This document shows positions 7,137 to 16,282 of a stretch of DNA of 64,000 nt, piece by piece. The notes below the pieces were generated by a model, which saw nothing but the letters and a program-made list of their open reading frames with translations, was not told where the DNA came from and did not search any database. The position numbers were made by a program, and so were the translations under genes. The DNA is from Streptomyces griseoruber. GTDB lineage: Bacteria > Actinomycetota > Actinomycetes > Streptomycetales > Streptomycetaceae. Each line of letters begins with the position of its first letter. Positions within the stretch are counted from its first letter, which is position 1. Where the stretch lies: NCBI RefSeq assembly GCF_001514205.1, contig NZ_KQ948771.1, positions 124,001 to 188,000 of the forward strand, written 5' to 3'.

Positions 7137-9650
7137 ATGTCTGGTTGGTTCGTATATGCGATTCTGGTGGGTGGGTGCCCCGTTCTCAACCTGTCGGCAC
7201 CCGTGGCGGGGACGGGAGGTACGTTGCGGACATGCCTCGACCGGGCCCTGATCTTGGCCGGAGCGACACAGGCGGCGGTCTACACGCCCGGGGCCGGGAA
7301 CGAAGAGCTTCGGCTGGTGGACTCGGCGGGAGGCACCCCTTCCGAGCCGGGGCCACCGGTCCGGCTCCCCCTGCCCGGTGACTCGCCCGCCGCACGCGCC
7401 TTCCTCACCGACCGCCCCCTGTGGCTGACCACGGACCCCTCGCTCGGCGCGCTGCCCCTCGACGTGGAGGGCCGGCGGCTCGGCTGTCTCGTCGTCACGG
7501 GCGCCTCCGCCGACGGCTTCGAGGCCGACCAGCGCCGCTTCCTGGAGCGCTACGCCGACGCCGTCGCCGGTCTCCTCCAGCCCGTGACGGGCCCGCCCGA
7601 GCCGTCCTCGCTGCTGAACCCCGCCCTGCGCAGCCTGCGCGTCGGCTCCTTCGTCCTGGTCCCGGACACCGGTCTGATCGAGGCCGACGACACCCTGCTC
7701 GACCTGGTCGGCATCTCGGCGGACGACTTCGACGGCAAGGCCGACACCCTGCTCGCCCACGCCCTCCCGGAGGACATGCACGCCCTGATGTCGGTCCTGG
7801 AGCCGTCCCCCCAGGCCTCCGGCCGGCGCGAACTGGAGTTCCGGGTCCGCGGTCCCACGGGCGAGATGCGCTGGCTCAGCCTGAGCTGCCGGGCCGAGCC
7901 GGCCACGGCCGACCGGCCGGAACAGGTGCTGGGCGTGGTGACCGCCACCCCCGTCCTGCGCCGCGGCGGCGACGACGTCGCCCGGATCCAGTGGCTGACC
8001 GCCGCACTCGACGACGCCGTGACCGTCCGTGACGTCGGCCGCGTGGTGGTCGCCGCCCTGCGCGAGCCGCTGGGCGCCGACCGGGTGGCCCTCGCCGCCC
8101 TCCAGGAGGACCGGCTGATGGTCACGGTGCTGGACCCGCCCCAACCCGCCGCCTGGCCGGACGCGTGGCGCTCCGAATGGCGCACCGAGTGGCCCGAAGC
8201 ACCCGTCCGCGCCCTGCCCACCCTCCAGGCCGCCCTGAGCGACGGCCGGATGGACCTGTGGCCCGCGGGCACCGCCCTCGAACCCGGTCTCGCCGGAATC
8301 GGCCCCGGCGGGCTCGTCGTCCTGCCGCTGCCGGCCAAGGGCCGGGTCGCCGGAGTGTGCCTGGTCGGCTGGAACCTCTCGCACGAGTTCCTCCCCGAGG
8401 AACGCTCGCTGCTCACCGCCACCGCGGCCCTCGTCGGCCAGGCCCTTCAGCGCGCCCACGCCCACGACGCGGAGCAGGAACTCGCCACCATGCTCCAGCG
8501 CAGCCTGCTGCCCCGCCGGCTGCCCGAACTGCCCGGCGGGATCGCCGTCGCCCGCTATCTGCCCGCCCGGCGGGGACTCCAGGTGGGCGGCGACTGGTAC
8601 GACGTCATCGCCCTGTCCGAGGACCGCGTCGCCCTCGTCATCGGCGACGTGCAGGGCCACAGCGCCGGAGCCGCCACGATCATGGGCCAGATGCGCACCG
8701 CGGTCCGGGCCTACGCCATGGAGGGCCACCCGCCCGACGTCGTCGTCTCCCACGCCAACCGGCTCCTCGTCGCCATGGAGACCGACCTCTTCGCCACCTG
8801 CTGCTACGCCGAACTCGACATGGAGGAGGGCAACACCCTCTTCGTCCGCGCCGGGCACCTCGCCCCGCTGGTGCGCCACCCCGACGGCGGCACCGAGGAG
8901 GTGGAGGTCGCGGGCGGGCCCCCGCTCGGCATCCTCGCCGAGGCGGAGTTCCCCATGACCTCCGTCGCACTGGCCCCCGGCACGGTCCTCGCCCTCGTCA
9001 CCGACGGCCTGGTCGAGGCCGCCGACCTGCCGCTCGACGAGGGCATGCGCCGCACCCGCACCGCGCTCGCCGCGGCCGACCCCGCCGACCCGGGCGCGAT
9101 GGCCGACGAACTGCTCGGCGACGCGGGCCGCCGCGAGGACGACGTGGCGCTGCTGCTCCTGCGCTACGACGGCATGGAGACCCGCCCGATCCGGGCCGGC
9201 TGGATGGTCTGGCGGCTGCCCGACGCCGTCATGCACGCCCGCCGCTTCACCGCGCGCACCCTGCGCCGGTGGAAGGTCGCGGAAGCCGGCGACGCGGTCC
9301 TGCTGGTCGTCTCCGAACTCGTCACCAACGCCCTGGTGCACACCACCGGCCCGGTCCGGCTCGACCTGGTGCTGCGCGGGGACCGGGTCCGGGTCGGCGT
9401 GAGCGACGCCTCGCCCCGCGCGCCCGCCAAGCCGGTGATCGTGGACTGGGAGTCCACCGGCGGACGGGGCCTGATGCTGGTCGAGGCGATGTCGGAGTCC
9501 TCCGGCTCGGTCCCGGTGGCCGGCGGCAAGCAGGTGTGGAGCGAGATCGTCGTACCGGACGGAGAACCGGACGGTGATCCCGGCGGCGAGCGCGACGGCC
9601 GGCCCGGCGGAGGACGGGTCGCCGGTGCGGAAGCCGGTGGGCTGCCATGA
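7137..9650 (+). CDS. GAF-PAS-GAF sensor PP2C (SpoIIE) phosphatase with HATPase domain
   Basis: About 837 aa from the ATG at 7137 (GTG 7167 is an alternative). Order of domains: GAF (about 25-140), PAS (about 160-270), GAF (about 290-440), SpoIIE/PP2C phosphatase (about 450-670; GGDWYDV, GDVQGHSAGAA, VTDGLVEA, REDDVALLLLR) and a C-terminal anti-sigma-type HATPase (VVSELVTNALVHTTG, TGGRGLMLVEAM). Such proteins dephosphorylate anti-sigma-factor antagonists and may also bind or phosphorylate them. It has no transmembrane segment. Its TGA overlaps the ATG of a sugar-binding lipoprotein gene (ATGA), and it is divergent from the importer operon, suggesting a link between sugar sensing and a partner-switching module (inference). 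Confidence 0.9.
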   Translation: MSGWFVYAILVGGCPVLNLSAPVAGTGGTLRTCLDRALILAGATQAAVYTPGAGNEELRLVDSAGGTPSEPGPPVRLPLPGDSPAARAFLTDRPLWLTTDPSLGALPLDVEGRRLGCLVVTGASADGFEADQRRFLERYADAVAGLLQPVTGPPEPSSLLNPALRSLRVGSFVLVPDTGLIEADDTLLDLVGISADDFDGKADTLLAHALPEDMHALMSVLEPSPQASGRRELEFRVRGPTGEMRWLSLSCRAEPATADRPEQVLGVVTATPVLRRGGDDVARIQWLTAALDDAVTVRDVGRVVVAALREPLGADRVALAALQEDRLMVTVLDPPQPAAWPDAWRSEWRTEWPEAPVRALPTLQAALSDGRMDLWPAGTALEPGLAGIGPGGLVVLPLPAKGRVAGVCLVGWNLSHEFLPEERSLLTATAALVGQALQRAHAHDAEQELATMLQRSLLPRRLPELPGGIAVARYLPARRGLQVGGDWYDVIALSEDRVALVIGDVQGHSAGAATIMGQMRTAVRAYAMEGHPPDVVVSHANRLLVAMETDLFATCCYAELDMEEGNTLFVRAGHLAPLVRHPDGGTEEVEVAGGPPLGILAEAEFPMTSVALAPGTVLALVTDGLVEAADLPLDEGMRRTRTALAAADPADPGAMADELLGDAGRREDDVALLLLRYDGMETRPIRAGWMVWRLPDAVMHARRFTARTLRRWKVAEAGDAVLLVVSELVTNALVHTTGPVRLDLVLRGDRVRVGVSDASPRAPAKPVIVDWESTGGRGLMLVEAMSESSGSVPVAGGKQVWSEIVVPDGEPDGDPGGERDGRPGGGRVAGAEAGGLP

Positions 9651-10735
9651 GACGGCGCGGCCGGCCGGTCACCGCGGCGCTCGCAGCCGCCCTCCTCGCG
9701 CTGCCCGCGGTCGCCTGTGGCGGGGACTCCGGCACCGGGTCCGAAGGCAACGCCTTCACCGTCGGCCTGCTCCTGCCCAGCCGGTCCGTCCCGCGCTGGG
9801 AGCACTCCGACCGGCCCCTGATCGAGGCACAGATCAAGAGGCTCTGCCCCAAGTGCACCTTCGTGTACGCCAACGCCGAGAACGACGCGACCCGGCAGCA
9901 GCAGCAGATGATCTCCATGATCACCAAGGGGGCCGGGGTGCTGATCCTCGACGCCGCCGACACCCGCGCGCTGCGCTCCTCGATCCAGGAGGCACGGAAG
10001 GCGGGCGTCCCCGTGGTCGCCTACGACCGGCTCGCCGAGGGCCCCGTCTCCGGCTTCGTCGGTTTCGACGCCCTCCAGGTCGGCCGGCTCCAGGGCCAGG
10101 GGCTGCTGGACGGCATGGAGAAGCGGGCCGACGGCCGGAACGTCGTGATGATGAACGGCGATCCGACCAGCCCCAACGCCGCCTGGTACCGGAAGGGAGC
10201 GCTGTCCGTCGTCCGGGACCGCGTGCGGATCGCGAGGTCGTACGAGACCCAGGACTGGAGCACCCAGGTCGCGCACGCCAACATGTCCGCCGCCATCGCC
10301 GCGCTCGGCCCCTACGGGATCGACGGCGTCCTGGCGGCCAACGACACCATCGCCGCCGGTGTCATCTCCGCCCTCAAGAGCGCCGGCGTGAGCCGGCTGC
10401 CGCCCGTCACCGGCCAGGACGCCGACCTCGACGCCGTACGCCGGATCCTCAAGGGCGAGCAGTACATGACCGTCTACAAGCCGTTCCGCGAGGAGGCCGC
10501 CGCGGCCGCCTCCATGGCCGTCGCCCTGGGGCGCGGCGACGACGCCCGCGACCACGCGCCGACCACCGTGGACAGCCCCACCACCCGCGCCATCCCGGCC
10601 GTCCTGCTCACCCCCCACTCGGTGACGGCCGCCGACATCGGACGGACCCTGGTCAAGGACGGCGTGTACACCGTCGACCGGATCTGCGTCCCGCCGGTGC
10701 GGGCCGCCTGCGAGCGGGTCGGGCTCAGCCCGTGA
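9647..10735 (+). CDS. XylF-like sugar-binding lipoprotein, orphan paralogue
   Basis: 362 aa, the same length as the binding protein at 5993-7081 and similar throughout (TVGLLLPSRSVPRWEHSDRP, GVPVVAYDRLAEGPVSGFVG, VVMMNGDPTSPNAAWY, TGQDADLDAVRRILKGEQYM). The N-terminus is a lipoprotein signal (LAALPAVAC-type lipobox, here ALPAVAC). There is no ATPase or permease beside it. Instead its ATG overlaps the stop codon of the phosphatase gene as ATGA, so the two proteins are co-translated. It could feed the same importer, or act as an extracellular sugar sensor for the phosphatase pathway. The second idea is inference. Confidence 0.9.
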   Translation: MRRRGRPVTAALAAALLALPAVACGGDSGTGSEGNAFTVGLLLPSRSVPRWEHSDRPLIEAQIKRLCPKCTFVYANAENDATRQQQQMISMITKGAGVLILDAADTRALRSSIQEARKAGVPVVAYDRLAEGPVSGFVGFDALQVGRLQGQGLLDGMEKRADGRNVVMMNGDPTSPNAAWYRKGALSVVRDRVRIARSYETQDWSTQVAHANMSAAIAALGPYGIDGVLAANDTIAAGVISALKSAGVSRLPPVTGQDADLDAVRRILKGEQYMTVYKPFREEAAAAASMAVALGRGDDARDHAPTTVDSPTTRAIPAVLLTPHSVTAADIGRTLVKDGVYTVDRICVPPVRAACERVGLSP

Positions 10736-10747
10736 CGGACCCCTGGG

Positions 10748-10867
10748 GAGCGTGAACTTGGTGACCCGCTTCCTCGGCGTGTGCGCGGCCGGGTTGGCGC
10801 ACCGGCCGCAGACCAGCGTCAGGACAGCCAGCCGGTACAGACAGACCTTGGTGCCGAAGACGATCAC
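10748..10867 (-). pseudogene. Fragment of a zinc-ribbon protein (N-terminal 40 residues)
   Basis: From GTG 10867 the minus strand reads VIVFGTKVCLYRLAVL, then TLVCGRCANPAAHTPRKRVTKFTL. This is the start of a common small Streptomyces zinc-ribbon protein whose next part is normally a hydrophobic FFVPLFP-type segment and a second CxxC. Here the similarity stops after KFTL and the frame runs on into unrelated sequence antisense to the neighbouring gene. Only one of the two Cys pairs remains. I read it as a truncated relic, based on memory of the family. Confidence 0.55.
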
Positions 10868-11054
10868 GCGGCTGTTCCCCTCCCGGTCGGTGCCCGTGTG
10901 CACGGCCCGGTCTCCCGCATGCGGCAGGCGGGTTCATGCCCTGGGCCACGCGGGGGACCCCCCGGCCGCGACTGCCGCCGCCGTCATCGGCGCGCCGCCA
11001 TGTTCGTCAGGCGCCGCACCCCGGCGCCTTCCGCGCTCCCCCAAGGAGAGGCCC

Positions 11055-12035
11055 ATGCCCCGACTTCCCCGCCTGGCGGGCGTCACCGCGGTGACCCTCG
11101 CCCTCGGTCTGCTCGCGACGGCTCCCGCGGTGGGCGGCGAACCGAGCGTGTCCGCCCCGCGCGTCATCGCCCACTTCGACTTCGCCAAGGGGCAGACGCC
11201 CGAGAACATCGCCCTCGAACCCGACGGCTCCGCCGACCTGACCTTCGCCTTCGCCCGGAAGGTCGCGAACGTCACCCGCCGGGGCGACACGCGGATTGTC
11301 GCCACCCTGCCCGCCGTGGCGAACCCCGGCACCCCGATCCTCGGCGCCGCCGTCGTCACCGGCATCGCCCGCGCCGACGACGGCACCCTCTACGTCAACT
11401 ACGCCACCGGCACCCGCAGGACCGGCATCTGGCGCCTGGCCCGCCACGGCGGCGCCCCGCGGCAGATCGCCGAGCTGCCCGCCGACGGCTTCCCCAACGG
11501 CCTCGCCCTGGACGAGCGCCGGGGCGTGCTCTACGCCGCCGACTCCGTGCTCGGCACCGTCTGGCGCGTCTCCCTCAAGGACGGCACCCGCACGGCCTGG
11601 GCCACGGGAACCGCACTCGACCCGGGGACCGGCCCCGACGCCTCGGGCTTCGGCGTCAACGGACTGAGGTTCCACCACGGCGCCGTCTGGGTGTCCAACA
11701 GCGACGCCGGCACCGTCCTGCGCATCCCCGTCCGCGAGGACGGCTCCGCCGGACCCCTGCGCACCAGGGCGACCGGCCTCACCGGCATCGACGACTTCGG
11801 CTTCGTCGAGCGGCACCGCGACACCGTCCTCGCCGCGCTGTTCGGCAGCAGCGAGGTGGTCCGGATCGCCCCGGACGGCCGCCGCTCCGTCGTCCTCACC
11901 GCCGACGACGGGCTCTCCAACCCGACCGCCGTGGCCGTACGCGGCAGAAGCGCCTACGTGACCAGCGCGTCCTACCTCGACCAGGACGACCCGAACCTCC
12001 TCCTCGCCCGCGTCCACCAGCGCGACCGCGACTGA
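11055..12035 (+). CDS. Secreted SMP-30/gluconolactonase-like beta-propeller protein
   Basis: 326 aa with a Sec signal peptide (MPRLPRLAGVTAVTLALGLL, cleavage near AVGG). The mature part has repeated beta-propeller blades: TLYVNYATGTRRTGIWRLA, GFPNGLALDERRGVLYAADS, GVNGLRFHHGAVWVSNSDAGT, DGLSNPTAVAVRGRSAYVTS. This matches the SMP-30/NHL-like superfamily, many members of which are lactonases, but I cannot point to the metal-binding residues, so catalysis is not claimed. Start chosen for the AAGGAGAG ribosome site. It converges with the amidohydrolase gene with one base between them. Confidence 0.8.
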   Translation: MPRLPRLAGVTAVTLALGLLATAPAVGGEPSVSAPRVIAHFDFAKGQTPENIALEPDGSADLTFAFARKVANVTRRGDTRIVATLPAVANPGTPILGAAVVTGIARADDGTLYVNYATGTRRTGIWRLARHGGAPRQIAELPADGFPNGLALDERRGVLYAADSVLGTVWRVSLKDGTRTAWATGTALDPGTGPDASGFGVNGLRFHHGAVWVSNSDAGTVLRIPVREDGSAGPLRTRATGLTGIDDFGFVERHRDTVLAALFGSSEVVRIAPDGRRSVVLTADDGLSNPTAVAVRGRSAYVTSASYLDQDDPNLLLARVHQRDRD

Positions 12036-12036
12036 C

Positions 12037-13734
12037 TCAGCGCTCGTGCACGACCCGCCCGTCGAACACCGTCATGTCCACCTCCACCTCGGTGATCTCG
12101 TGCGGGTCCAGGCCGAGCAGCGGCCGGTCCAGCACACACAGGTCCGCGACCTTCCCGGCCTCCACGGTCCCCTTCCACTCCTCGGCGAAGTCCTGCCGGG
12201 CCGGGTGGACGGTGTACGCCCGCAGTGCGTCGGCCAGGCCCACGCACTGCTCGGGGCCGCTGGCGCGGCCGCTCGCCTTCGACTCCCGGAGCATCATCGC
12301 GGCCACCCCCTGCCGCCAGTCCGGCGTGGTGATCGGCGCGTCGGAGCTGGCGCAGACCGCGACCCCCGCGTCCAGCGCGGACCGTACGGGCCACTGGTAG
12401 GCGGACCGCTCCCTGCCCACCACCTCGTCCATGAGGTCCGAGACGGTCCACTTGATCGCCGGGTTCATGTTGATGCCCCACCCGTGCGCGGCCAGCCGCG
12501 CCAGAGAGCGGGGGCCGACGAAGTCGCCGTGGATGACGTAGTGCCGGGCGTCCGGGCGGGGCACGGCCGCGTCGGCCGCGACGAACGCGTCCACGACCGC
12601 GTCGATCGCCAGGTCACCGGTGACATGCACGCCGAGCTGGAAACCCGCCCCGTGCGCGACACGGATCATCTCCCGCAGCTCCTCGGTCCGCAGCGCGGGC
12701 GTGTCGCCGTGCACGCACAGCGCGCCGTGACCGCCGCCGGCGTACGGCTCGCTCATCCACGCCGTACGGTTCGGGGGCACCCCGTCGGCGAAGATCTTCA
12801 CCCCGAGCACGTTCAGCCGGCGCGGATCGGCCGTGACCGGCGCGCCCAGCTCCGCCAGGCCCGTGCGCAGGTCGTCGGCCGAGCCGCCCATCGGCGCGGG
12901 CAGCAGCAGCACACCGACCCGGGCGTCGAGTTCGCCGTCGGCCGCCAGTGCGGCGTACGCGGTCAGGTTGTCGGTGCTCAGCCCGCCGAAGAACGTCGTG
13001 GCACCGCCCGGCCCGAGCCCCGGCTCGGTGTAGCTGGTGATGCCGCGCGCGTGCAGCTCCGCGACGACGGCCCGGATGGCCTCCCGGCGCCGCTCGACCG
13101 TGGGGGACGGCAGCGCGGCCTGCACCAGTGACTGGGCGGCCTCGCGGAGGATGCCGGTGGGCCGGCCGTCCGCGTCCCGGTCGACGACTCCGCCCGGCGG
13201 CGCCGCGCTGCCGGCGTCGACGCCGCACACGCGCAGCGCCGCGCTGTTCGCCCACACCATGTGCGAGGAGAAGTCGGTGAGACACACCGGATGGTCCGGT
13301 GCCACGGCGTCCAGGTCCCGGCGGTGCGGGAAACGCAGCGGATCACTCACGCACTCCGCGAGATAGCCGGGGTCCCAGCCCAGCCCCACGATCCACTCAC
13401 CGGGCCCGGCCGCGGCCACGGCCCGCTCGACCGCCCGGGCGACGTCGGCGATCGACCGCACGGCCGGATGACCGACGTCCAGGGCGAACGGGGGCTTCGT
13501 CATCCCGTACGCGGCCCCGTGCAGATGGGAGTCGTTGATGCCGGGCAGGACGGTCCGGCCGCCGAGGTCGACGACCCGGGTACCGGGCCCGGCCAGGGCA
13601 CGCATCTCGGCGTCCGAGCCGACGGCCACGATGTCCCGGCCGCGCACGGCCACGCCTTCCGCGACCGTGAACGCGTCGTCGAGGGTGAGGACCTGACCGC
13701 CGGTCAGGACGAGGGTGGGGGTGCTGTCGCTCAC
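12037..13734 (-). CDS. YtcJ-like metal-dependent amidohydrolase
   Basis: 565 aa, amidohydrolase-3 family. It shows the N-terminal beta-sandwich (TLVLTGGQVLTLDDAF), the metal-binding HLHGAAYG after LPGINDS, a later metal His in FQLGVHVTGDLAID, and a C-terminal DLCVLDRPL strand. YtcJ-type enzymes hydrolyse N-acyl or cyclic amides, mostly of unknown substrate. The GTG at 13734 has an AAAGG site 6 nt upstream; an alternative GTG at 13773 overlaps the permease stop as GTGA. It is the last gene of an Rbs-type importer operon, so the imported compound may be its substrate (inference). Confidence 0.88.
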   Translation of the reverse strand: MSDSTPTLVLTGGQVLTLDDAFTVAEGVAVRGRDIVAVGSDAEMRALAGPGTRVVDLGGRTVLPGINDSHLHGAAYGMTKPPFALDVGHPAVRSIADVARAVERAVAAAGPGEWIVGLGWDPGYLAECVSDPLRFPHRRDLDAVAPDHPVCLTDFSSHMVWANSAALRVCGVDAGSAAPPGGVVDRDADGRPTGILREAAQSLVQAALPSPTVERRREAIRAVVAELHARGITSYTEPGLGPGGATTFFGGLSTDNLTAYAALAADGELDARVGVLLLPAPMGGSADDLRTGLAELGAPVTADPRRLNVLGVKIFADGVPPNRTAWMSEPYAGGGHGALCVHGDTPALRTEELREMIRVAHGAGFQLGVHVTGDLAIDAVVDAFVAADAAVPRPDARHYVIHGDFVGPRSLARLAAHGWGINMNPAIKWTVSDLMDEVVGRERSAYQWPVRSALDAGVAVCASSDAPITTPDWRQGVAAMMLRESKASGRASGPEQCVGLADALRAYTVHPARQDFAEEWKGTVEAGKVADLCVLDRPLLGLDPHEITEVEVDMTVFDGRVVHER

Positions 13735-13769
13735 GCGAGGCCTTTCTGCGGGGTCGGGGGAGGGGGCGG

Positions 13770-14741
13770 TCACCGGGTCGTCCGGGGACCGAGGAAGGCG
13801 AGGGCCGCGCCCGCCACCAGGGCCACGCCCTGGGCCATCTGCTGCCAGAAGGCGGGCACGTTCAACAGGGTGAGGCCGTTCTGCAGAGAACCGAGGAACA
13901 GCACGCCGAGCAGCACCCCGAACACCGAGCCGCTGCCGCCGCTCAGCGCGACCCCGCCGAGCAGCACCGCTGTCAGCACGGTCAGCTCGAAGCCCGCCCC
14001 CGACGTCCCCGCCACCGCGCTGTCCAGCACCGACGCCTTGATCGCCCCGGCCAGCGCCGCCGCCACACCCGTCACCACGAACAGCGCGAACGGCGCCCGG
14101 CGCACCGCGATGCCCGACAGATGGGCCGCCTCCCGGTTCACCCCGATCGCGAAGACATGCCGCCCCGCCGGGGTGAACGCCAGGAACGACGCGCCCGCCA
14201 CCAGCACCAGCGCGGCGATCACCACCGGTGCGTCCACCCCGGCGATCCGCGACCCGCCCAGCCAGGCGAACCCCGCCCCGAAACCGCTCAGCGGCAGCGG
14301 GAACACCTGCTGCGCCAGTCCGCGCACGGCGGTCAGCATGCCCAGCGTCACGATGAACGCCGACAGCCCCAGGTAGCAGCAGAGCACCCCGTTCACGGCA
14401 CCCACGGCCGCGCCCACCGCCAGCGCGCCGAGCACCGCGACCACCGGCGACTGGTGCTGTTCCCCCGCGAGCCAGCCGGCCACCAGTCCGCCCAGGGCGA
14501 GCGTGGAACCCACCGACAGATCGAGATACCCGCTGATCACCAGCAGCGCGAGCGGGACGGCCACGATGGCGAGCGTCGCCGCGTCGGTGGCGATCCCGCG
14601 CAGATTGCCCGCGTCGAGGAAACTGCCCGTCGTCACCTGGAAGACCAGCACCAGCACGGCGAGGACGGCGAGCAGCGGATGACGGCGTACGGCGGTGAGA
14701 CGCCCGTACGACATCGCACGCGCGGCGGTCAGAGTGGTCAT
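13770..14741 (-). CDS. RbsC-type sugar ABC transporter permease
   Basis: 323 aa with about eight to ten membrane helices. The BPD_transp_2 signature is SGYLDLSVGSTLALGG and VLLGGVALSGGSGSVFG. It follows the tandem ATPase gene with a 4-bp overlap (14738-14741) and precedes the amidohydrolase gene, so the four genes from 17323 down to 12037 look like one transcription unit. Confidence 0.9.
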   Translation of the reverse strand: MTTLTAARAMSYGRLTAVRRHPLLAVLAVLVLVFQVTTGSFLDAGNLRGIATDAATLAIVAVPLALLVISGYLDLSVGSTLALGGLVAGWLAGEQHQSPVVAVLGALAVGAAVGAVNGVLCCYLGLSAFIVTLGMLTAVRGLAQQVFPLPLSGFGAGFAWLGGSRIAGVDAPVVIAALVLVAGASFLAFTPAGRHVFAIGVNREAAHLSGIAVRRAPFALFVVTGVAAALAGAIKASVLDSAVAGTSGAGFELTVLTAVLLGGVALSGGSGSVFGVLLGVLFLGSLQNGLTLLNVPAFWQQMAQGVALVAGAALAFLGPRTTR

Positions 14742-16273
14742 GCTGCTCCTTCGTGGACGGCCGACAGCAGCGCGGCCTCGGTGAGTTCGGGTCCGCTCAG
14801 CTCGCCGGCGACCCGGCCGGCCCGGACGATCAGACAGCGGTGGGCGAGCGCGACGACCTCCTCGGGGTCGTTGGACGCGAACAGCACGGCGGTGCCGCGC
14901 TCGGCGGCCAGGGTGCGGACGACGCCGTAGATCTCCTGGCGGGCGCCGATGTCCACGCCCTGCGTGGGCTCGTCGAGGAGCAGGACGTCCACCTCGCGTG
15001 CCTCGTTGATCCAGCGGCCGAGGACGAGTTTCTGCTGGTTGCCGCCGGAGAAGGCGGCGGCGGGGAGATCCGGGCGGGCGGGGCGCAGCGCGACGGCGTC
15101 GGACAGCGTGCCGAAGACGCGGCGTTCGGCTCGGGTGGAGCGGATCGAGAGCCGGGCCATCCGGCGGATGCTGGGGAGCAGGGCGTTGTCCTGGGCGCTG
15201 AGCACGGGGAAGAGGGCCTGGGCGCGTCGGTCGCCGGGGACCAGGGCGATGCGGGCGGCCAAGGCGTCCGAGGGGCGGGAGGGGCGGACGGTCCTGGTTC
15301 CGACGTGGAGGTTTCCGGCGGTTGCGGGGTGTCTGCCGTAGATCGTTTCGAGGAGGCTGGTGCGGCCGGAGCCGATCAGGCCGTACAGGGCGACGATTTC
15401 GCCTTCGGCGACGGTGAGGTCGACGGGGCCGAAGCGGGGGCCCTGCAGGGCGTCGAGGGTGAGGCGGTTCGGCCGCGGCCGCGGGGTCGGCGGTGGCTGG
15501 TCGTGCCCACGCGGCGGAGCCGCACCGTGATACGCCCCGCGCCCCTTCGAGGTGCGGCCGGTGATCGCTTCCACCAGGTCGCGACGGGACTGGCCGGTCA
15601 TCCGCGCGTGGTGGGAGACCCTCCCGTCGCGCAGTACCGTCACCTCGTCCGCCAGGCGTTCCACCTCCCCCAGCAGATGGGTGACGTAGACGATCGCCAG
15701 GCCCTGGGTGCGCAGGTCCTCCACCCGTTCGGCCAGGGCCTCGCTCTCCGTGCCCGAGAGGGCGGCGGTCGGTTCGTCCAGGACCAGGACCGAGGCGCTG
15801 CGGCTGAGGGCCTTGGCGATCTCCACCAACTGGCGCTGTCCCATGGGGAGTTCACTCACGCGGTCGCGGGGGGAGCAGGTGGCGGCGACCCGTTCGAGCA
15901 GGCCGGCGGCGACCTCCTCCTGGGCGCGGCGGTCGATCCGGCCGTACCGGGTCCACTCCTGGCCGAGGAAGATGTTCTCGGCCACCGTCAGGGAGTCGAC
16001 GACGCTGAGCGTCTGGAAGATGATCGCCACCCCGGCGGCGATCGACTCACGGGGACTCAGACGGGTGTGGGAGGTGCCGCCCACCTCGATGGTGCCCGCG
16101 TCCGGCGGGAAGGCCCCGCCGAGACAGCGGATCAGGGTGGACTTGCCGGCGCCGTTGTGGCCGAGCAGCGCGTGCACCCGGCCCCCCGGGACGGTGAGGT
16201 CGACGCCGTCCAGGGCCCGGACACCGCCGAAGGACTTGGTCAGACCCCGGATCCGCAGGTTGGGTTCGGTCAT
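14738..16273 (-). CDS. RbsA-type tandem sugar ABC transporter ATPase
   Basis: 511 aa with two nucleotide-binding domains. Domain 1 has Walker A GHNGAGKST (about 38-46), an atypical signature ELPMGQRQLVEIAK and Walker B VLVLDEPTAAL. Domain 2 begins near residue 265 and has a divergent P-loop region GLIGSGRTSLL, signature FSGGNQQKLVLGRW and Walker B VLLLDEPTQGVD. This asymmetric arrangement is normal for RbsA/MglA/XylG. A His- and Pro-rich linker (about 240-265) joins the domains. It starts 9 bp after the binding-protein gene. Confidence 0.93.
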   Translation of the reverse strand: MTEPNLRIRGLTKSFGGVRALDGVDLTVPGGRVHALLGHNGAGKSTLIRCLGGAFPPDAGTIEVGGTSHTRLSPRESIAAGVAIIFQTLSVVDSLTVAENIFLGQEWTRYGRIDRRAQEEVAAGLLERVAATCSPRDRVSELPMGQRQLVEIAKALSRSASVLVLDEPTAALSGTESEALAERVEDLRTQGLAIVYVTHLLGEVERLADEVTVLRDGRVSHHARMTGQSRRDLVEAITGRTSKGRGAYHGAAPPRGHDQPPPTPRPRPNRLTLDALQGPRFGPVDLTVAEGEIVALYGLIGSGRTSLLETIYGRHPATAGNLHVGTRTVRPSRPSDALAARIALVPGDRRAQALFPVLSAQDNALLPSIRRMARLSIRSTRAERRVFGTLSDAVALRPARPDLPAAAFSGGNQQKLVLGRWINEAREVDVLLLDEPTQGVDIGARQEIYGVVRTLAAERGTAVLFASNDPEEVVALAHRCLIVRAGRVAGELSGPELTEAALLSAVHEGAA

Positions 16274-16282
16274 CGCCGGGGC

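Noticed and set aside
3867..9341. A single open minus-strand frame of about 1,800 codons across permease, ATPase, binding protein and phosphatase
   Set aside because: Only the first 433 codons from the 3' end (the permease) have family motifs. The rest is antisense or out of frame to clear genes; long spurious frames are common at this GC content.
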